Below, in pieces: positions 6,644 to 9,076 of a stretch of 9,076 bases of DNA; the stretch's first letter is position 1; each line of letters opens with the position of its first letter. The stretch is from Candidatus Saccharimonadota bacterium. GTDB taxonomy: Bacteria; Patescibacteriota; Saccharimonadia; Saccharimonadales; Saccharimonadaceae. The DNA lies in contig CAJPSL010000013.1 of assembly GCA_905373315.1 (NCBI GenBank), forward strand, positions 1-9,076, given 5' to 3'. The notes beneath the pieces are model-generated. The model had not been told where the DNA came from. It worked only from the letters and a program-made list of their open reading frames with translations, and ran no database searches. A program made the translations under genes and the position numbers.

Positions 6644-6901
6644 ATGCGCGTTGTTGTTGTGTACAAAACAGAGAGCGACCACGCTCGCGCAGTGTTTGAT
6701 TATCTCAGGGATTTCAAAAATCAGACAGGGCATGATTTGGAGGAAGTCAATCCAGATTCGGCGGCTGGTAGTGATTTTTGTAGGACATACGACATTGTGG
6801 AATACCCGACGATTATTGCGTTGAGTGACAGCGGTCAGTTACAAAATATGTGGCGGGGAACTCCGCTGCCAACAATTAGCGAGGTAAGTTTTTATGTTTA
6901 A
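6644..6901 (+). CDS. small thioredoxin-fold protein without CxxC
   Basis: This 85-residue protein looks like a minimal thioredoxin/glutaredoxin fold. It has a first strand RVVVVYKTES, a helix HARAVFDYLRDF, a second strand HDLEEVNPDS, a helix ending RTYDIVEYPT with the cis-proline Pro55, and then TIIALSDSGQLQNMW with the two closing strands. The position of the redox CxxC (around 10-14) reads ESDHA, so the usual active site is missing. Its only cysteine is Cys46, just before the helix leading to the cis-Pro. It is probably not a normal thiol oxidoreductase and may be a binding or scaffold partner. It has no signal peptide, so it should be cytosolic. AAGGGA (6631-6636) lies 7 nt before the ATG. 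Its stop overlaps the VKOR start region by 8 nt, indicating coupled translation. Confidence 0.7.
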   Translation: MRVVVVYKTESDHARAVFDYLRDFKNQTGHDLEEVNPDSAAGSDFCRTYDIVEYPTIIALSDSGQLQNMWRGTPLPTISEVSFYV

Positions 6902-7502
6902 GAAAGTGCGAGATTGGTTATTTCATGAGGACTTGAAGCGGCGACATCTGTCGGCACTGGCGTTGTTGGTCGGAAGCGCATTAGGATTATTGGCATCACT
7001 GGCTTTGTCAATCGAATCTTTAGTATTAGCCAAAAACTCAGAGGCGGTTCTTAGTTGTGACTTAAACTCAGCACTGAGCTGTTCGGCGGTTGCCAACCAT
7101 TGGTCTGCAGCGATTTTGGGCTTTCCGAACAGCTTTATTGGCCTGGCAACCTTGCCGGTGATGATTACCATCGCCGTTGCCCTGTTGGCGGGGACAAAGT
7201 TTCCGAAATGGTTTATGCAATGCGCGCAAGCCGGGGTGATTGTGGGGCTTCTTTTTGCTTTCTGGATGTTTGGTATGAGCTATTTGGTGATTGGCGCACT
7301 GTGCCCGTGGTGCTTGACTCTGGACCTTGGTATGATTTTGATTTTCTTTGGTATGACACGGTACAATGTTTTGGTTAAGAATATACCTGGTAAGACCCTG
7401 GGTAAATTTGTTGATCGCGGATATGATATGTTATTTGCGGCAGTTCTAGTGGTCCTTGCCATAATGGCGATAATCGCAAAGTTTGGTGAGCAGTTGTTCT
7501 AG
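6894..7502 (+). CDS. vitamin K epoxide reductase (VKOR) family membrane protein
   Basis: Bacterial VKOR passes electrons from a thioredoxin-like partner (a DsbA equivalent) to quinone, and so drives disulfide formation outside the membrane. The 202 residues hold about five membrane segments, near 20-44, 80-99, 108-127, 129-152 and 178-196. The four VKOR cysteines are present: the loop pair Cys55 and Cys63 (SCDLNSALSC) and the quinone-site CPWC motif (Cys137, Cys140) in GALCPWC. The loop motif HWSAAILGFPNSFIGL (69-84) carries the conserved Ser and the FPNSF-type signature. It is the minimal form without a fused thioredoxin domain. GAGG (6881-6884) precedes the ATG by 9 nt, inside the upstream gene. 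It is the last gene of the ftsZ-nrdR-trx-like-VKOR row. A quinone source in a CPR organism cannot be judged from this window. Confidence 0.9.
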   Translation: MFKKVRDWLFHEDLKRRHLSALALLVGSALGLLASLALSIESLVLAKNSEAVLSCDLNSALSCSAVANHWSAAILGFPNSFIGLATLPVMITIAVALLAGTKFPKWFMQCAQAGVIVGLLFAFWMFGMSYLVIGALCPWCLTLDLGMILIFFGMTRYNVLVKNIPGKTLGKFVDRGYDMLFAAVLVVLAIMAIIAKFGEQLF

Positions 7503-7546
7503 ACGTATTGCCCTATTTTACGAAAACATTATTGCAATTTTTTACT

Positions 7547-7574
7547 TTGATAATGCGTGACCATATGTCATAAT
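7547..7574 (+). promoter_or_regulatory. promoter of the LiaF-like gene
   Basis: TTGATA (7547-7552), a 16-nt spacer and CATAAT (7569-7574). The ATG at 7581 is 6 nt after the -10, which places +1 on or next to the start codon. The preceding 44 nt after the VKOR stop are AT-rich and hold only a weak CGTA/TACG hairpin, so no real terminator is seen. Confidence 0.65.
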
Positions 7575-7580
7575 AAAGAT

Positions 7581-8264
7581 ATGAAGAAAAACTTTCTTGT
7601 CAGAGCGTTCTTTGGCGTCACCATTGTAGCACTCGGCGGGGTTCTGTTACTCAGGAATCTCGAAATCATCAAGTTTGATAGCTGGAACGTGTTCTGGGGA
7701 ACGGTTTGGGCAGCCGGCCTAGTGCTGGCGGGGCTGGTGACAATAGTTAGCTCCCGAAAACTGCTGACGCGGGCGTGGGGCCTGCTATTGATGGCCGCTG
7801 GTGTGTCGATTGGTTTGAATGCGTATGGCGTCATTGATGTTAGTATTTGGAAACTGTTTTGGCCAGTGGTATTGATCGCTGTTGGGTTGATGATGGTGTT
7901 TAGTATCGGTTCTGGAAATCGCAAACAGACTAAGAAGTCGGGTGACGATGATAACGAAAAGGTGGCAATTTTTTACGGTGAACAGTCACGAGTGAGAGGT
8001 GATTATACTGGTGGTTCAGCAACAGCGATATTTGGTGGCGTCGATTTAGATTTGCGTCAGGCGAACATTAAGGATGGCGCAATCATTGATGTCTTTACGT
8101 TTTGCGGTGGCATTAATATCAACTTACCTGATGATGTGATCGTCAAAAACGAGGTGCGTGGTGTTTTGGGTGGCAGCGATGATAAGACTATGTCGAAGCC
8201 TTCCGCTAAAAAGACAATCTACCTGAAGGGCGAATGCGTCCTGGGTGGTTTGGAAATCAAATAA
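7581..8264 (+). CDS. LiaF-like membrane protein (DUF5668-type segments plus LiaF C-terminal domain)
   Basis: The 227 residues divide into two parts. Residues 5-112 hold four hydrophobic segments that look like a duplicated two-helix unit: GVLLLRN followed by SWNVFWGTVWAAGLVLAG matches GVSIGLNAYGV followed by SIWKLFWPVVLIAVG. This is the LiaI/DUF5668-type membrane region. After a charged linker (113-127), the C-terminal part is a beta-solenoid-like domain with GGVDLDLRQANI (152-163), FCGGININLPDDV (174-186) and VLGGLEIK (220-227), as in the LiaF C-terminal domain that senses cell-envelope stress in Firmicutes. No LiaR/LiaS genes are adjacent, so its function here is open. ATG 7581 is preferred over GTG 7557, because the GTG lies upstream of the promoter -10 and has no ribosome site. 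It is followed by a clear terminator. Confidence 0.85.
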   Translation: MKKNFLVRAFFGVTIVALGGVLLLRNLEIIKFDSWNVFWGTVWAAGLVLAGLVTIVSSRKLLTRAWGLLLMAAGVSIGLNAYGVIDVSIWKLFWPVVLIAVGLMMVFSIGSGNRKQTKKSGDDDNEKVAIFYGEQSRVRGDYTGGSATAIFGGVDLDLRQANIKDGAIIDVFTFCGGININLPDDVIVKNEVRGVLGGSDDKTMSKPSAKKTIYLKGECVLGGLEIK

Positions 8265-8268
8265 TCTC

Positions 8269-8297
8269 TTGGGATTTTGGTAAAAACGCGCTACAAT
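8269..8297 (+). promoter_or_regulatory. probable promoter of the T-box leader
   Basis: TTGGGA (8269-8274), a 17-nt spacer and TACAAT (8292-8297). The start would be near 8304, 17 nt before stem I of the leader. The -10 lies inside the terminator hairpin of the upstream gene, an economical but unusual nesting. Confidence 0.55.
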
Positions 8298-8314
8298 GAG
8301 AGTAGGGCGTTTTT
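8282..8314 (+). terminator. intrinsic terminator of the LiaF-like gene
   Basis: AAAAACGC (8282-8289) pairs with GCGTTTTT (8307-8314). The stem continues after a G/G mismatch with CTAC (8291-8294) and GTAG (8302-8305) around the loop AATGAGA. The 3' arm ends in five Ts, and the A-rich 5' arm would let it work in both directions. Confidence 0.75.
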
Positions 8315-8320
8315 GCGTGT

Positions 8321-8420
8321 GTCTAATGAGGTTTTTCTCTGATGATGTTAGCGCAAAATGAGCGGCTATCAACCGCGAAGCCTGCGGGAAGAAATCAGTT
8401 TTTAGCACCTGAGATTAGAC
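8321..8420 (+). promoter_or_regulatory. stem I of the T-box leader with kink-turn-like base
   Basis: GTCTAAT (8321-8327) pairs with ATTAGAC (8414-8420), and GGT (8330-8332) pairs with ACC (8407-8409). The asymmetric joint between them has UGA on the 5' strand and UGAGA on the 3' strand, and can form tandem G-A pairs as in the kink-turn (GA motif) at the base of T-box stem I. Higher up, CTGAT (8339-8343) pairs with ATCAG (8394-8398). An apical hairpin GCGG/CCGC (8362-8365 and 8373-8376) has the loop CTATCAA. Confidence 0.6.
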
Positions 8421-8463
8421 CCCGCCGTGAGCTTGCGTAAATAGCATAAGAAAGAGCTAAAAG

Positions 8464-8546
8464 AATCACTTCTTTTGGAATCGAGATGGTACCGTCCGCG
8501 TTAAAACCCAGCGGATTCTCGAGGTCAAAAGAGGTGATTTTTGTTT
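8464..8546 (+). terminator. terminator-like stem enclosing the T-box antiterminator
   Basis: The 14 bases at 8464-8477 pair without a break (one G-U) with 8526-8539, and TTTTTGTTT follows at 8538-8546. The stem encloses the antiterminator across a 3x3 internal loop (8478-8480 and 8523-8525). An alternative hairpin, AAAAGAA (8459-8465) with TTCTTTT (8470-8476), would take up the 5' arm and break the terminator. Confidence 0.65.
8481..8522 (+). promoter_or_regulatory. T-box antiterminator with UGGUACC bulge
   Basis: Helix A1 is TCGAGA (8481-8486) with TCTCGA (8517-8522). Helix A2 is GTCCGC (8494-8499) with GCGGAT (8511-8516, one G-U pair). The two 3' strands are contiguous, so the only interruption is the 7-nt bulge TGGTACC (8487-8493) on the 5' side. 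This is exactly the antiterminator geometry of T-box RNAs (A1, seven-nt UGGNACC bulge, A2). Confidence 0.85.
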
Positions 8547-8560
8547 GGAGAAAGGACAAT

Positions 8561-9076
8561 ATGAAGGGCATCGTTTATATTATGAATACTGCGGTTTCTG
8601 GTTTGATTAAAATTGGCAAGACTGGCTCGCAGAACTATGGTGAGCGAATGCGGTATCTTGAAGGCAATGGCTATCATAATGTTCCTGGACTGAAGCGTTT
8701 TTTTGCGATTGAACTTGATGATTATGATGATAAGGAGAGTCTACTACACGAAATTTTTAGTAAGCATCAAGTTGATGATAGTGAATTATTTGCGCTGGAC
8801 TGCGAGCTTGTTAAGCAACTTTTGCTGGCATTTGATGGCAAAGTAGTGTACCCAAAGCATATTGATAAGGAACGTGAATTTGATGAGGTGACGCAATCAC
8901 GAAAACAGGGGGCGCTCTTTAGTTTCTATCGAAAAGGGCTAAAAAATGGCGATGTAATTACTTTTGTACAGGATAAAGCGATTAGCGCGACTGTTGTTGG
9001 TGAGCGAGAAGTTGAGTACGACGGTGAAATCTATAAACTATCGCCGCTAACTCGCAATATCTTCCAGCAAAAAGGA
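8561..9076 (+). CDS. GIY-YIG (T5orf172-type) protein with C-terminal DUF4357-like domain, 3' end missing
   Basis: The frame is open from ATG 8561 to the window end (172 codons, no stop). AAAGGA (8551-8556) lies 4 nt before the ATG, and GGAG is also at 8547-8550. The N-terminal domain has GIVYIM (3-8) and LIKIGKT (15-21), the degenerate GIY and YIG strands of the T5orf172/Mug113 branch, then Arg29 in GERM and KESLLHEIF (58-66) with a candidate catalytic Glu59 and His63, and SELFAL (74-79). The C-terminal part, GALFSFYRKGLKNGD, then TFVQDKAISATVV and VEYDGEIYKLSPLTR (151-165), resembles DUF4357, a domain often found in nuclease and restriction-related proteins. It may act on DNA, but no substrate can be named, and no restriction genes are in view. 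It is controlled by the T-box-like leader, which is odd for this family; an aminoacylation-related gene could follow beyond the window. Confidence 0.82.
   Translation, partial: MKGIVYIMNTAVSGLIKIGKTGSQNYGERMRYLEGNGYHNVPGLKRFFAIELDDYDDKESLLHEIFSKHQVDDSELFALDCELVKQLLLAFDGKVVYPKHIDKEREFDEVTQSRKQGALFSFYRKGLKNGDVITFVQDKAISATVVGEREVEYDGEIYKLSPLTRNIFQQKG

Larger units (their letters stand above)
8304..8546 (+). promoter_or_regulatory. T-box riboswitch-like leader
   Basis: A leader of about 255 nt separates the promoter from the ATG at 8561 and contains no gene. It has the order of parts of a T-box: a long 5' stem (8321-8420), a linker with a small hairpin (about 8432-8450), an antiterminator with the T-box bulge UGGUACC, and a terminator-like stem with a T-run. 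T-boxes bind a specific tRNA by codon-anticodon pairing in stem I and by pairing of the uncharged tRNA NCCA end with UGGN in the bulge, and switch on downstream genes when the tRNA is uncharged. Here UGGU calls for a tRNA with discriminator base A. The specifier codon could not be fixed. Candidates on the 3' side of the stem I loops are AUC (8394-8396), UUU (8401-8403) and UUA (8402-8404). The regulated gene is not a synthetase, which is unusual. Confidence 0.75.

Noticed and set aside
7503..7546. Terminator after the VKOR gene
   Set aside because: There is only a 4-bp CGTA/TACG pair and an ATTGCAAT palindrome before a T-run; the stems are too weak to call.
7557..7580. Upstream GTG start for the LiaF-like protein
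   Set aside because: The GTG lies before the -10 box at 7569-7574 and adds a charged, poorly fitting N-terminus; ATG 7581 begins a typical membrane-protein start.
8124..8408. Minus-strand frame of 94 codons over the T-box leader
   Set aside because: It overlaps the liaF-like gene end, the terminator and stem I, and has no ribosome site or family pattern; the RNA structure explains the region better.

Overview
The window looks like chromosomal core sequence from a Candidate Phyla Radiation (Patescibacteria) bacterium, most likely a Saccharibacteria (TM7) relative. This is inferred from compact, head-to-tail genes with 1-4 nt overlaps, the gene set (rpsU-yqeY-adk-map, ftsA-ftsZ-nrdR, a type IV pilin, a VKOR-family protein) and divergent members of universal families. 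TGA acts as an ordinary stop (adk ends at TGA at a normal length), which argues against the UGA=Gly lineages Gracilibacteria and Absconditabacteria. No database search was possible, so the phylum is an inference. No mobile element, CRISPR array, tRNA or rRNA was seen.

Layout. 1-962: 3' part of an alpha/beta hydrolase-like gene. 967-3008: a tight four-gene operon, rpsU-yqeY-adk-map, behind a near-consensus promoter. 3011-3631 (minus): a type IV pilin-like gene, convergent with map and divergent from ftsA. 3668-4935: ftsA with its own promoter. 4939-7502: ftsZ, nrdR, a thioredoxin-fold protein and a VKOR membrane oxidoreductase, behind an extended -10 promoter. 7547-8264: a LiaF-like membrane protein with its own promoter, closed by a hairpin terminator. 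8265-8560: a structured leader that carries a textbook T-box antiterminator. 8561-9076: a GIY-YIG (T5orf172-type) protein with a C-terminal DUF4357-like domain, cut by the window end.

How it works together. The first operon combines translation (S21, methionine aminopeptidase), a GatB/YqeY-domain protein and adenylate kinase. The middle block holds the division pair FtsA/FtsZ plus a probable dNTP regulator and an envelope thiol-oxidation module. The pilin shares a back-to-back promoter region with ftsA.

Most notable points. (1) A T-box-like tRNA-sensing leader sits in front of a nuclease-family gene rather than an aminoacyl-tRNA synthetase or amino-acid gene, with an unusual layout in which the terminator stem encloses the antiterminator. 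(2) NrdR has lost all four zinc-ribbon cysteines. (3) Four promoter-proximal genes (rpsU, pilin, ftsA, liaF-like) have a -10 hexamer 6-9 nt before the ATG and no well-placed Shine-Dalgarno, so they are probably leaderless; several operon-internal genes and ftsZ have clear Shine-Dalgarno sites. (4) A thioredoxin-fold protein without CxxC is translationally coupled to VKOR.
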